From NCBI GenBank assembly GCA_964528605.1, contig CAZGSV010000035.1, positions 1-27,509 on the forward strand: 27,509 nucleotides of DNA, written 5' to 3'. This DNA comes from CAZGSV01 sp964528605. GTDB lineage: Bacteria; Armatimonadota; Zipacnadia; CAZGSV01. The position numbers were made by a program, and so were the translations under genes. The notes under the pieces were generated by a model that was not told the origin of the DNA, did not search any database, and saw only the letters and a program-made list of their open reading frames with translations. Below, in pieces: positions 1 through 6,998 of this stretch. The first letter of the stretch is position 1. The number at the start of each line of letters is the position of its first letter.

Positions 1-1857
1 GAAACCGGCGAGGTCCGCCGCGGTGGCGCCGATGTCAGTCAGGAATGGCCGCGCGAGCAGGCACCAGAGCCCGGCGTCGCCAACGCCCACGAGACTGACC
101 GCGGCCTCCGGACGCAGGCCCTTGGCGCACTGCACGGCGGTGATGATGTCCTGCACGCGCAGCGCGGTATCCGACCAATAGAAGGTCCAAGGGAAGCGCC
201 CCTCGAGTTTCCTCTCGGTGGCGCCGCCGGGCGGATGATACTCCCCGGTGAGGAAGGCGTCCACGGCAAGGACGGCCTGACCGGAGGCGAGGAGGGCAGC
301 GAGCAACTCGCCCGGGGCGGTGGCGTCGGCGTTCATCAGCGCGCGCCTGCCTTCGCCGTGGATCACGACGGTGATGCCCTCCACTCCCGTTCCGCTGGGC
401 GTCATCAACAGCGCCGGCAGGGCGTCGCCGGCGTTCTTGCGGCCGAGGACGAGGCGAGAGACGGTGGCCCCCCCCGGCTGGAACTCGCCCAGCTTCTCCA
501 CCCGCAACTGGTCGGGAGCGGGGACTTGCGCGCCCAGGCAGTGCTCGAGGCCGCTGCCGTAAAGCGTGCGCAGCCTGGCGAGCGACTCGGCGTCGGTCGG
601 CTTGCAGGACTCCAACTGGCGCTCGGAACGCACGATGGCGTGTTCCACGATGCCGACGGCGGAAAGGGCCTCCTTGGGGAGGTCGTGTCCCCACCAGACG
701 AGCAACTCGCGCGGGCGCTCGACCTGGAAGGGCTGCTCTTGGACGGGATCGCCCGGGCCGCCGAGAAGCCACTTGTCGAAGAAGGTGTAGACCGCCTCGC
801 GGGATGCCTGGTTGTAGTTGTGGCCGGCGTCAACGAGGTGGTAGGCGACTCTGTCTTCCGCGCCGAAGAGCGCGTAGATGCTCTTGATGGCGGGGTATTC
901 GACCTCGGGGGTGTTCTTGGTCCAGTCGCCGGTGGCGCAGACGAGCAGCATGGGGCGCGGGGCCATGAGGGCGCCGATCTCGACGTTGTAGGTGTTGACG
1001 CGCGCGAGGGGTGCGTTCTCGCACTCGCAGCCGCCTTGGAAGTGGGCGGAGATCATGTTGACCGGCGCGCTGACTTTGACGCGGTCGTCAACGGCGGTGA
1101 GCATGAAGGTTTGCGTGCCGCCGCCGGAGGCGCCGGTGCAGGCGAGGCGGTCGGGGTCAACGTCCGGGAGTTCGCACAGGAAGTCGAGGGCGCGGATGCT
1201 GTTCCACAACTGGAGGCCCATAGCGGAGACGCCCCAGAGCATGCGGCGCTGGGGTGAATAGGCCTCGTCCAGGCCCTCGCCGCCGAAAGCGTGGTTGACT
1301 TGAAAGGAGTCGTTGTAGCCGAGCATGTCATAGGAGAACACGACGCAGCCTTGGCGGGCGAGGCCGATGGCGCGCCCGGGCACGGAGCCGGCGGGCTCAT
1401 CGGCGAGGCGGCCGTCGCGCCAGTGGCCGTGCGGGGAGAGGACTCCGGGGAAGGGGCCTGGTTTGCCGGCGGGGCGGTAGAGATTGCCGGTGACGTAGAG
1501 GCCGGGGGCGCTTTGGAACCAGACCTTCTCGATGGTGTAGTCGCCGTCGTCGTGTCTGTCCACGATGTGGGCTTGGAGGGGAGTGCGCTCGGGCAGCGGC
1601 CACAGGCCGCAACTAACGAGTATGTGGCGGCGGAGGTAGGCGGCCCGATCGAGCCAGTCCTGCCGCGAATGGTAGGCGGGGAACTGGAAGACCGAATCGG
1701 TATAGCGGCTAAGGTTGACTCGCTCGTCCACTACGCGCGCCTCCCAATCGGGGTACGTGAGAAGCAATGCCTGGCGCGTCTCCTGAGCGGGAGCGCGCGC
1801 GGCCCACATAAGCACAGCAGCCCAGAGAAGGCAAGCAGCGCTCACTCTTGAAACCAT
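1..1857 (-). CDS. Secreted alpha/beta-hydrolase (acetylxylan-esterase-like), two-domain, C-terminus cut off by window edge
   Basis: The frame stays open from the ATG at 1857 to the left edge (619 codons, no stop seen). A signal peptide spans about residues 1-25 (hydrophobic core LLWAAVLMWAA, then APAQ). An alpha/beta-hydrolase domain follows: SPHGHWRDG near 141-149, nucleophile elbow TGASGGG with Ser244, probable acid Asp311 (ATGDWT) and His346 (DAGHNYN). This order matches the acetylxylan esterase/dienelactone-hydrolase-like branch, whose members deacylate polysaccharides or hydrolyse other esters; the substrate here is unknown. Residues about 400-619 look like a second hydrolase domain with degenerate elbow GVGDAG. 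A strong Shine-Dalgarno sequence (AAAGGAG) sits 8 bases before the ATG. The gene lies 57 bases downstream of the URO-D-like gene on the same strand and is probably cotranscribed. Export plus an esterase fold suggests outer-surface or periplasmic polymer processing. Confidence 0.85.
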   Translation of the reverse strand, partial: MVSRVSAACLLWAAVLMWAARAPAQETRQALLLTYPDWEARVVDERVNLSRYTDSVFQFPAYHSRQDWLDRAAYLRRHILVSCGLWPLPERTPLQAHIVDRHDDGDYTIEKVWFQSAPGLYVTGNLYRPAGKPGPFPGVLSPHGHWRDGRLADEPAGSVPGRAIGLARQGCVVFSYDMLGYNDSFQVNHAFGGEGLDEAYSPQRRMLWGVSAMGLQLWNSIRALDFLCELPDVDPDRLACTGASGGGTQTFMLTAVDDRVKVSAPVNMISAHFQGGCECENAPLARVNTYNVEIGALMAPRPMLLVCATGDWTKNTPEVEYPAIKSIYALFGAEDRVAYHLVDAGHNYNQASREAVYTFFDKWLLGGPGDPVQEQPFQVERPRELLVWWGHDLPKEALSAVGIVEHAIVRSERQLESCKPTDAESLARLRTLYGSGLEHCLGAQVPAPDQLRVEKLGEFQPGGATVSRLVLGRKNAGDALPALLMTPSGTGVEGITVVIHGEGRRALMNADATAPGELLAALLASGQAVLAVDAFLTGEYHPPGGATERKLEGRFPWTFYWSDTALRVQDIITAVQCAKGLRPEAAVSLVGVGDAGLWCLLARPFLTDIGATAADLAGF

Positions 1858-1914
1858 GGCCGCACTCCTTTTGAGGCCTCTCGGCCCCCAGCCTGAGACG
1901 GGCCCGGCGCGGCG

Positions 1915-2958
1915 CTAGCCAGCGCCGAACTCCTCGGCGACACGGACCATTTCGATGAACTTGGCGGCGGCGCGCTCGGTGTAGGTTCCGGAGGCGGTGC
2001 CGCCCAGGATGAAGCCGCTGGCGCCGGCGGCTTGCAGGCGTTCGCGGGCGATGCGTTTGACCTCTGCCGCGGGCAGGCGGTCTATGATCTCCATATCGTC
2101 GAGATTGCCGACGAGGCAGACGCGGCCGCCGATTCGACGCTGGGCTTCAGCGAGATCGCAGTCACCCCAGGGGGGGGCTTCGACCGGCTCGAGGGCGTCG
2201 GTGCCGAGGTCGGCGAGGGGTTCGAGCCAGCGCATGATGGGGCCGTGGTTGTGGTAGTAGGTGAGGCCGCCGTGGCGGTGGATGACGGCGATGAGCTCGG
2301 TGTCGAAGGGGGTAAGGAGTTCGTCCACGGCGCGCGGGCCCAACTGCACGGTGACGTATTCTCCGCCGACGATGCGGAAGGCGGGGATGCCGGCTTGGGA
2401 GCACTTTTCGACGAAGGGGAGGAGGCGGCGGTTGCCTTCGGCAGTGAATTCCTTGAGCACGTCGGGCGCGTCGGCCCACATGAGGCAGAAGTCCTCGGGG
2501 GAGAGGTAGGCGGCGGGGAGGCAGACGCCGTTGGGGAGGTCGCCCATGACCAGGGCTTCTTCGCCCGCGCGCTGTACCCAGTCGTGGTAACCGTCGAAGC
2601 TGGGCTCGCGCGGAGTGAAGGGGATGGAGAGCCAGCGCTCGACGTCCTGGGCGTTCTTGCAGAAGTACTCGATGGGCGCGGAGGTGAAGGCGGTGCGCTT
2701 GACGCGGTGGCGCAGGTCGCCCTTGGGGGTGTGGAGGATGGTGGTGGTGACGTCGCCTTCCACGATCTGCTCGCTCTCGGCTTCGGGGCCAAGCCAGCCG
2801 AAGCCGGAGCCGACGGGGACGAGGAGGTCGGTCTCGCGGAGCAGGCGGCGGCCCATCTCGCCGTCGGGATCAACGCGGCCGAAGCCGAAGGGGGCGACGG
2901 GGACGCGGTCAACGGGCTGGCAGCGGAGGGCGGCGAGAAGGCGCTGGCGCGAGGTCAT
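1915..2958 (-). CDS. Uroporphyrinogen decarboxylase (URO-D) superfamily protein, probably methyltransferase-like
   Basis: The product has 347 residues, the usual size of the URO-D/methylcobamide:CoM methyltransferase superfamily. It opens with MTSRQRLLAAL and VDRVPVAPFGFGR, as in the non-haem branch; the R-Q-A-G-R substrate motif of true HemE is absent. Near residues 230-290 it has YYHNHGP, LEPVEAPPWGDCDL and VCLVGNLD, the conserved C-terminal block of this branch, where His and Cys can bind zinc for methyl transfer. Known relatives move methyl groups between corrinoid proteins and thiols, but many in polysaccharide-degrading bacteria have no assigned role. The ATG at 2958 has no Shine-Dalgarno sequence; a promoter-like pair ends 7 bases upstream, suggesting a leaderless mRNA. 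The secreted esterase follows downstream. Family call is firm, reaction is unknown. Confidence 0.85.
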   Translation of the reverse strand: MTSRQRLLAALRCQPVDRVPVAPFGFGRVDPDGEMGRRLLRETDLLVPVGSGFGWLGPEAESEQIVEGDVTTTILHTPKGDLRHRVKRTAFTSAPIEYFCKNAQDVERWLSIPFTPREPSFDGYHDWVQRAGEEALVMGDLPNGVCLPAAYLSPEDFCLMWADAPDVLKEFTAEGNRRLLPFVEKCSQAGIPAFRIVGGEYVTVQLGPRAVDELLTPFDTELIAVIHRHGGLTYYHNHGPIMRWLEPLADLGTDALEPVEAPPWGDCDLAEAQRRIGGRVCLVGNLDDMEIIDRLPAAEVKRIARERLQAAGASGFILGGTASGTYTERAAAKFIEMVRVAEEFGAG

Positions 2959-2965
2959 GGGCGAG

Positions 2966-2995
2966 ACTCTACAACAGGGGTGGGCGGCTGCTCAA
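2966..2995 (-). promoter_or_regulatory. Candidate sigma-70-type promoter for the URO-D-like gene (leaderless)
   Basis: Reading the minus strand, TTGAGC (2995-2990) and TAGAGT (2971-2966) are separated by 18 bases, each matching 4 of 6 consensus positions. The -10 box ends only 7 bases before the ATG at 2958, so transcription would start at or next to the start codon. The lack of any Shine-Dalgarno sequence fits this. Confidence 0.4.
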
Positions 2996-3039
2996 ACGGG
3001 GGGAGGGCGCCACGGCCGCGCGGGGCCCCCGTGCGTTCT

Positions 3040-3166
3040 CGACCCCGCCGCTGGCGGGGTCGCGGGCCGCATGAGATGCGGCTCCTACATTGGGCGAGCG
3101 CGCGCTCGCCCTGGGAGCATGGCGAGCCCTCCTTCGGCGGGTAAAGCAGGCGCCTCGCCCCTACGG
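3040..3166. repeat. REP-like composite repeat, copy A (three hairpins)
   Basis: Three perfect inverted repeats lie in a row: 3040-3062 (10-bp stem, 3-base loop), 3066-3082 (7-bp stem, GAG loop) and 3092-3111 (20-base perfect palindrome). The second is followed by TCCTACA, giving GGCTCCTACA, and the block ends in TCGCCCCTACGG at 3155-3166. The same two tails recur in the same order at 24945-25003. The block lies between the stop of the kinase gene and the promoter of the URO-D-like gene, so it may end or stabilise the signalling-operon transcript. No T-run follows the stems, so it is not a standard intrinsic terminator. Confidence 0.65.
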
Positions 3167-3175
3167 ATTGGGGGG

Positions 3176-4792
3176 TCAGGGGTTGAAGGTGGGCGGGATG
3201 CGGGGGGGCGGAGGTGGAGGCATGGAGTAGAGGCGGTTGAGGGTCTGGCGGGCGCGCTCGGCAGTGTCGGAGGAGGGGGCGGCCTCTATGGCGGCTTGCA
3301 GGTGGCTGGCGGCTAGGCCGATCTCCTTCCGGCGCATGAGGCTGAGGGCCATTTCGTAATGGACCAGGGCCTGAGCCTCGCGGGCCTGCTGGGCCGCGGA
3401 GGCGTTGGCCGCCAGAGCGACGCCTTTGTCGAGGGTGGCGAGGGCGCTCTCGGAGTCACCGTTGCGGTGTTGGGCGATGCCGAGCACGAGCCAGCCCTCG
3501 GACTTGGAGGGCTCGAGTTGCACGGCTTCGCTGGCTTGGGTCGCGGCCTCGCGGGCGCGGTCACTCTTGAGGTAGTAGTTGGCCGCTAGGACCAGGGTGC
3601 CGTAAAGGAAGGCGCGGGCTTGCTTGGCGGCGGGCGACCCGGGGGGGGCGGACTCGACGGCCATGCGGCAGTGGGTAAGGGCCGCGTCGTATTCCTCTTG
3701 GGATACGAGGCTTTGAGCGCGCACGAGTTCCTGATAGGCGTCACGCACGCGCACGTCGAACCGGTACCTGCCGTAGGTTCGGGGGCCGGCAATGATGACG
3801 ACCAGGGCGACGATGCCGGCAACGACCAGGGGCAGCAGGAGTTGAGAGGACTGTGGGGCGAGGGGCTGGGAGAGGTAGGCGGGGAGGGGTGGCGGCACGG
3901 CGCCGGGCGGTTCGGGGAACGGGGGGGCGTAAGCGGAGGAGTACGCATCCATGGCTCCTGGGGTCGCCGCCGGTGTGGTCGAGAACCGGGAGGCGCCGGC
4001 GAGGGCGTTGGCGACCTCCTCGGCGGTGGCCAAGCGCCCCGGGGGGTACTTGGCCATGGCCTTGCGCAGGGCGTTGACCGTTTGCGGCGGCAGGGGGGGT
4101 GGGTAGGCAGGCTCGGTCTGCAGGACGGCTTTGGTGATTTCGGCGACGTTGGAGCCGGCGAAGGGCTTATGGCCGCTGAGGAGTTCGTAGACGAGGACGC
4201 CGACGGAGAAGATGTCGGAGGCGGAGGTGACTTCGGCGCCGGAGATTTGCTCGGGGGACATGTAGTAGGGGGTGCCGACGGTCTGGCCTTCGGTGGTCAT
4301 GCGGGGGTCGCCGATGATGCGTGCGATGCCGAAGTCGGTGAGTTTGACGCGGCCGTCGGGAAGGATGATGACGTTGCCGGGCTTGATGTCGCGGTGGACG
4401 ACGCCGCGGAGGTGAGCGTAGGTGAGGGCGGCGCAGGTCTGGCGGATGATGGGGAGGGCTTCTTGCAGCGAGAGGGCGCCTCGCGCGCGCAGCAGATCGG
4501 TGAGCGACTCGCCCTCGAGGAACTCCATGGCGACGAAGAGGCGACCTTGATCTTGGCCGGCCTCCAAGGTGCGCACGATGTTGGGATGATCCATGCGCAT
4601 GGAGGCGCGCACTTCGCGCTGGAAGCGCTCGACTTGCTGGGCGCGTTCGACGCCTTGGAGGGAGAGGGGCAGGTCGAGCACCTTGAGGGCTACGCGGGTG
4701 TTGGCGCGGGTGTCGGTGGCTTCGTAAACGACGTGGTTAGAGCGGCCGATCTCGCGCAGCAGTTGGTAGGGCCCGATTCTCTGCTCCGACAA
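3176..4792 (-). CDS. Membrane-anchored Ser/Thr protein kinase with extracytoplasmic TPR-like domain
   Basis: This 538-residue Hanks-type kinase phosphorylates Ser/Thr on partner proteins. The kinase domain covers about 8-265: Lys37 (VALKVL), HRD at 133-135 with Asn140 (HRDIKPGN), DFG at 153-155, and activation segment GTPYYMSPEQ. The nucleotide loop is unusual: IGRSNHVVYEA is one residue shorter than the standard loop and lacks two of its three glycines. A single transmembrane helix follows at about 320-337 (LLLPLVVAGIVALVVII), then TPR-like helices (NYYLKSDRAREAATQASEA and similar) and a proline-rich tail, so the C-terminal part is predicted to be outside. The start is TTG at 4792, since no in-frame ATG precedes the kinase fold, and it lies 21 bases after the PP2C stop. 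It is the last gene of the FHA operon. Likely substrates are the operon's threonine-motif proteins (inference). Confidence 0.93.
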   Translation of the reverse strand: MSEQRIGPYQLLREIGRSNHVVYEATDTRANTRVALKVLDLPLSLQGVERAQQVERFQREVRASMRMDHPNIVRTLEAGQDQGRLFVAMEFLEGESLTDLLRARGALSLQEALPIIRQTCAALTYAHLRGVVHRDIKPGNVIILPDGRVKLTDFGIARIIGDPRMTTEGQTVGTPYYMSPEQISGAEVTSASDIFSVGVLVYELLSGHKPFAGSNVAEITKAVLQTEPAYPPPLPPQTVNALRKAMAKYPPGRLATAEEVANALAGASRFSTTPAATPGAMDAYSSAYAPPFPEPPGAVPPPLPAYLSQPLAPQSSQLLLPLVVAGIVALVVIIAGPRTYGRYRFDVRVRDAYQELVRAQSLVSQEEYDAALTHCRMAVESAPPGSPAAKQARAFLYGTLVLAANYYLKSDRAREAATQASEAVQLEPSKSEGWLVLGIAQHRNGDSESALATLDKGVALAANASAAQQAREAQALVHYEMALSLMRRKEIGLAASHLQAAIEAAPSSDTAERARQTLNRLYSMPPPPPPRIPPTFNP

Positions 4793-4813
4793 GCCGCATC
4801 GTCCCTGGCGTCA

Positions 4814-6127
4814 CTAGGGCAGCGCGTCGGGGTTGCGTTTGGGCAGGCCATTGAGGAGCGCGTCGGCGGCTTCGAGGCGGGTGCGCGCTTCCTGCTCGAG
4901 TTCGCGGGCGAGGAGGGGCTGCGTCACGGGATTGGAGGCGACGCGAGTCTCGAGCGCTTCAAGGGCGCGGACGATAAGACGGGCATCGTGCATAGCGGCC
5001 TGCTGGTCGGTCCAGGGCTCGCCGGAGGCGCTCTTCAGCCTTTGGAGGATCAGGTCGCGGGCCTTAGGCTCGAGGGCGGCGGTCAGGTCGGGGTTCTGGG
5101 CGGCTTTGGCTAGGGCGGCGGCCAGTTGGGTCTCAGAGGGACGGCCATGGAGGGGGGTCCAGAGCGCGGCGAGCATGAGGAGCGCACCCACGATGGCGGC
5201 GCCGACGGAGGCGGCCCACATGCGCCAGCGGGCCAGGGCGGATCGGGTGGTGCGGACGACATTCTTGATCCTGACGATGAGGACCGTGACGTTGTCGGGG
5301 GCGCCGCGGGCGGAGGCGAGGTTGACGAGCGATCGGGCGGCTTCGCTGGCGTCGGCGTCGGCGAGCGCGGCCGCCATTTCCTGGGGTTCCACAAGGTTGG
5401 AGAGTCCGTCGGAGCAGAGAAGCAGGACGTCGCCGGGCTGGACTTCCTGCCAGAGGAGGTCGGGCTCGACGTTGGGCTCGTTGCCGATGCAGCGGGTGAT
5501 GACGTTGCGGAAGGGGGAGGCCATGGCTTCCTCGGCGGTGAGAATGCCTTGGCGCACTTGCTCGGCGACGAGGGAGTGGTCCTTGGTGAGTTGGGCGACG
5601 TTCTGACCGTGGATCATGTAGACGCGGCTGTCGCCCACGTTACCGATGAGGACGCGGTTGCCCATGATGGCGACGCAGGCGAGGGTGGTGCCCATGCCCT
5701 CGCGTCCGCTGACGCCGCGGCCGGTGGAGTGGACGATGGCGTTGGCTTCGCCGTAGGCGTGCAACATGGCGGCTTCGGGGGTGGAGGCTTCGGGGTCGCG
5801 GTAGTAGTGATCGAAGCAGGTGCGCAGGGCCAGTTCGGAGGCGACCTGGCCGGAGGCATGGCCGCCCATGCCGTCGGCGACGGCGTAGAGGGAGCCGCGG
5901 CGCGCGAGGAGGGAGTTGGCGCGGGGGTTGACGAAGAGGAAGTTGTCTTCGTTGATGTCGCGGACGCGACCAAGTTCAGAGACGGCGCCGATCTCCAACT
6001 CACAAACCCACTTGGGGGCGCGGGCCGGAGGTTTCGGTCGTTCGGCGGGGGTGGCGGGCAACTCTTGGGTTTGCGAGGCCCGCTCCGGCTCCGACCGCGG
6101 CTGTTGTCCCTTTTTCTCCTCAGTCAT
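4814..6127 (-). CDS. PP2C-family protein phosphatase with C-terminal membrane anchor
   Basis: The 437-residue product has a full PP2C (PPM) domain at about 44-290, which removes phosphate from Ser/Thr using two metal ions. Visible motifs are RDINEDN (57-62, Asp61), DGMGGH (85-90), GMGTT (144-148), GNVGDSRVY (162-170), SDGLSN (239-244) and PDNVTV (277-282), carrying the metal-binding aspartates. A transmembrane helix at about 304-323 (AASVGAAIVGALLMLAALW) anchors it, followed by a helical C-terminal tail. The start is ATG at 6127 with Shine-Dalgarno AGGAGGAG 8 bases upstream; the longer open frame above it is a shadow of the FHA gene. It overlaps the upstream FHA gene by 8 bases, so translation is probably coupled. 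It is the natural antagonist of the neighbouring kinase. Confidence 0.94.
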   Translation of the reverse strand: MTEEKKGQQPRSEPERASQTQELPATPAERPKPPARAPKWVCELEIGAVSELGRVRDINEDNFLFVNPRANSLLARRGSLYAVADGMGGHASGQVASELALRTCFDHYYRDPEASTPEAAMLHAYGEANAIVHSTGRGVSGREGMGTTLACVAIMGNRVLIGNVGDSRVYMIHGQNVAQLTKDHSLVAEQVRQGILTAEEAMASPFRNVITRCIGNEPNVEPDLLWQEVQPGDVLLLCSDGLSNLVEPQEMAAALADADASEAARSLVNLASARGAPDNVTVLIVRIKNVVRTTRSALARWRMWAASVGAAIVGALLMLAALWTPLHGRPSETQLAAALAKAAQNPDLTAALEPKARDLILQRLKSASGEPWTDQQAAMHDARLIVRALEALETRVASNPVTQPLLARELEQEARTRLEAADALLNGLPKRNPDALP

Positions 6128-6998
6128 TGCCGTGCTCCTCCTGCGCAGTATTGTCGCCGCGGGCGCCCTCGGAGGGAGCGGCGAAGCGGAACTCGAGGAC
6201 GGTAGCGCCGGTGCGGATGCGGTCGCCGGGAGTGAGGGGAACGGGCTGTCCGGCCTGCACGCGCTGGTCGTTGAGGAAGGTGCCGTTGCGAGAGGAGAGG
6301 TCCTCGAGCAGGGCGGTGCCTGCGGCGACCGTGAGTTTGCAGTGGCGGCCGGAGACGTAGTTGTCCAGGCTGAGCAGGACGCCGGAGTCGGGCTGGCGGC
6401 CGACGATAGACTCGCCCTCGGTAAGGGCGAAGGTGGTGCCTTCGCCTGGGCCGCCGACGATCTTGACCTCGGCGACGACGGGCGCTTCGGTGGGGGTGAC
6501 GTCCTTCGGGCGGGCTCCGGCCTCGGGGGCAACGACGGTGAAGGTGGACTGGGCGAAGCGGACTTGGTCGCCGTCGAAGAGCCGGACGCGCTTGTCGGGC
6601 CCGACGCGGAAGCCGTTGGCAAAGGTGCCGTTGGTGCTCTCCAGGTCGCGGAGCCAGATTTCGGGGGGGCAGACCTCGATTACCGCGTGCTGGCGGGAGG
6701 CGAAGTTGTCGCTCACCAGGGGGACGACGCCGCTGAGGCGCCCTACTGGATTCTCGCCTTCCATGAGCGGGAGGAGGACGTCGGCAGGGAGGGAGCGGAG
6801 CGCGGCGAAGACCCCTTCTCGAGGGGAGGGCATGGGGCCGCCGGGGCTCTCGGTGAGCAGGAAGCCGCAGTCCACGCACCACTTCTCGCCCAGGGCGTTG
6901 ACCGCGCCGCAGACGGGGCAGGTCAGCGTGCCGCCGAGTACAGTTCTTTCCGCCTCGGGCGTGGGCTGGATGGTAGCCTCTGGATTCTGCTGGCTCAT
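6120..6998 (-). CDS. Zinc-ribbon protein with two FHA domains
   Basis: The 292-residue soluble protein starts with a short tail carrying ERTVLGG (Thr19), then a zinc ribbon (CPVC at 27-30, CVDC at 41-44), then two FHA domains. FHA1 (about 85-157) has VGR, SRQH and STNGTFANG; FHA2 (about 198-272) has VGR, SGRH and SRNGTFLND. These Ser-Arg-His and Asn-Gly residues form the phosphothreonine pocket in known FHA domains, so both look functional. The Thr19 motif resembles the repeats in the adjacent VWA protein and could be the kinase target that one of the FHA domains binds, as happens in GarA/OdhI-type switch proteins. The start ATG at 6998 overlaps the VWA stop as ATGA. Likely role: cytoplasmic phospho-dependent adaptor. 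Partners are inferred. Confidence 0.92.
   Translation of the reverse strand: MSQQNPEATIQPTPEAERTVLGGTLTCPVCGAVNALGEKWCVDCGFLLTESPGGPMPSPREGVFAALRSLPADVLLPLMEGENPVGRLSGVVPLVSDNFASRQHAVIEVCPPEIWLRDLESTNGTFANGFRVGPDKRVRLFDGDQVRFAQSTFTVVAPEAGARPKDVTPTEAPVVAEVKIVGGPGEGTTFALTEGESIVGRQPDSGVLLSLDNYVSGRHCKLTVAAGTALLEDLSSRNGTFLNDQRVQAGQPVPLTPGDRIRTGATVLEFRFAAPSEGARGDNTAQEEHGND

Noticed and set aside
235..1257. Long plus-strand frame (340 codons) opposite the esterase
   Set aside because: Gly/Glu/Ala-rich shadow caused by high GC; the minus-strand frame has a signal peptide and catalytic motifs.
1915..2958. Annotation as hemE (haem biosynthesis)
   Set aside because: HemE signature R-Q-A-G-R is absent and the sequence fits the broader URO-D/methyltransferase branch.
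3040..3111. Intrinsic terminator for the signalling operon
   Set aside because: The stems are strong but no T-run follows on the minus strand; better described as REP-like repeats.
2032..3144. Plus-strand frame of 370 codons opposite the URO-D-like gene
   Set aside because: Low-complexity shadow; the opposite strand is a full-length recognised family.
6128..6622. N-terminal extension of the PP2C frame
   Set aside because: This part is a Ser/Pro/Ala-rich shadow of the FHA gene; a strong ribosome site sets the start at 6127.
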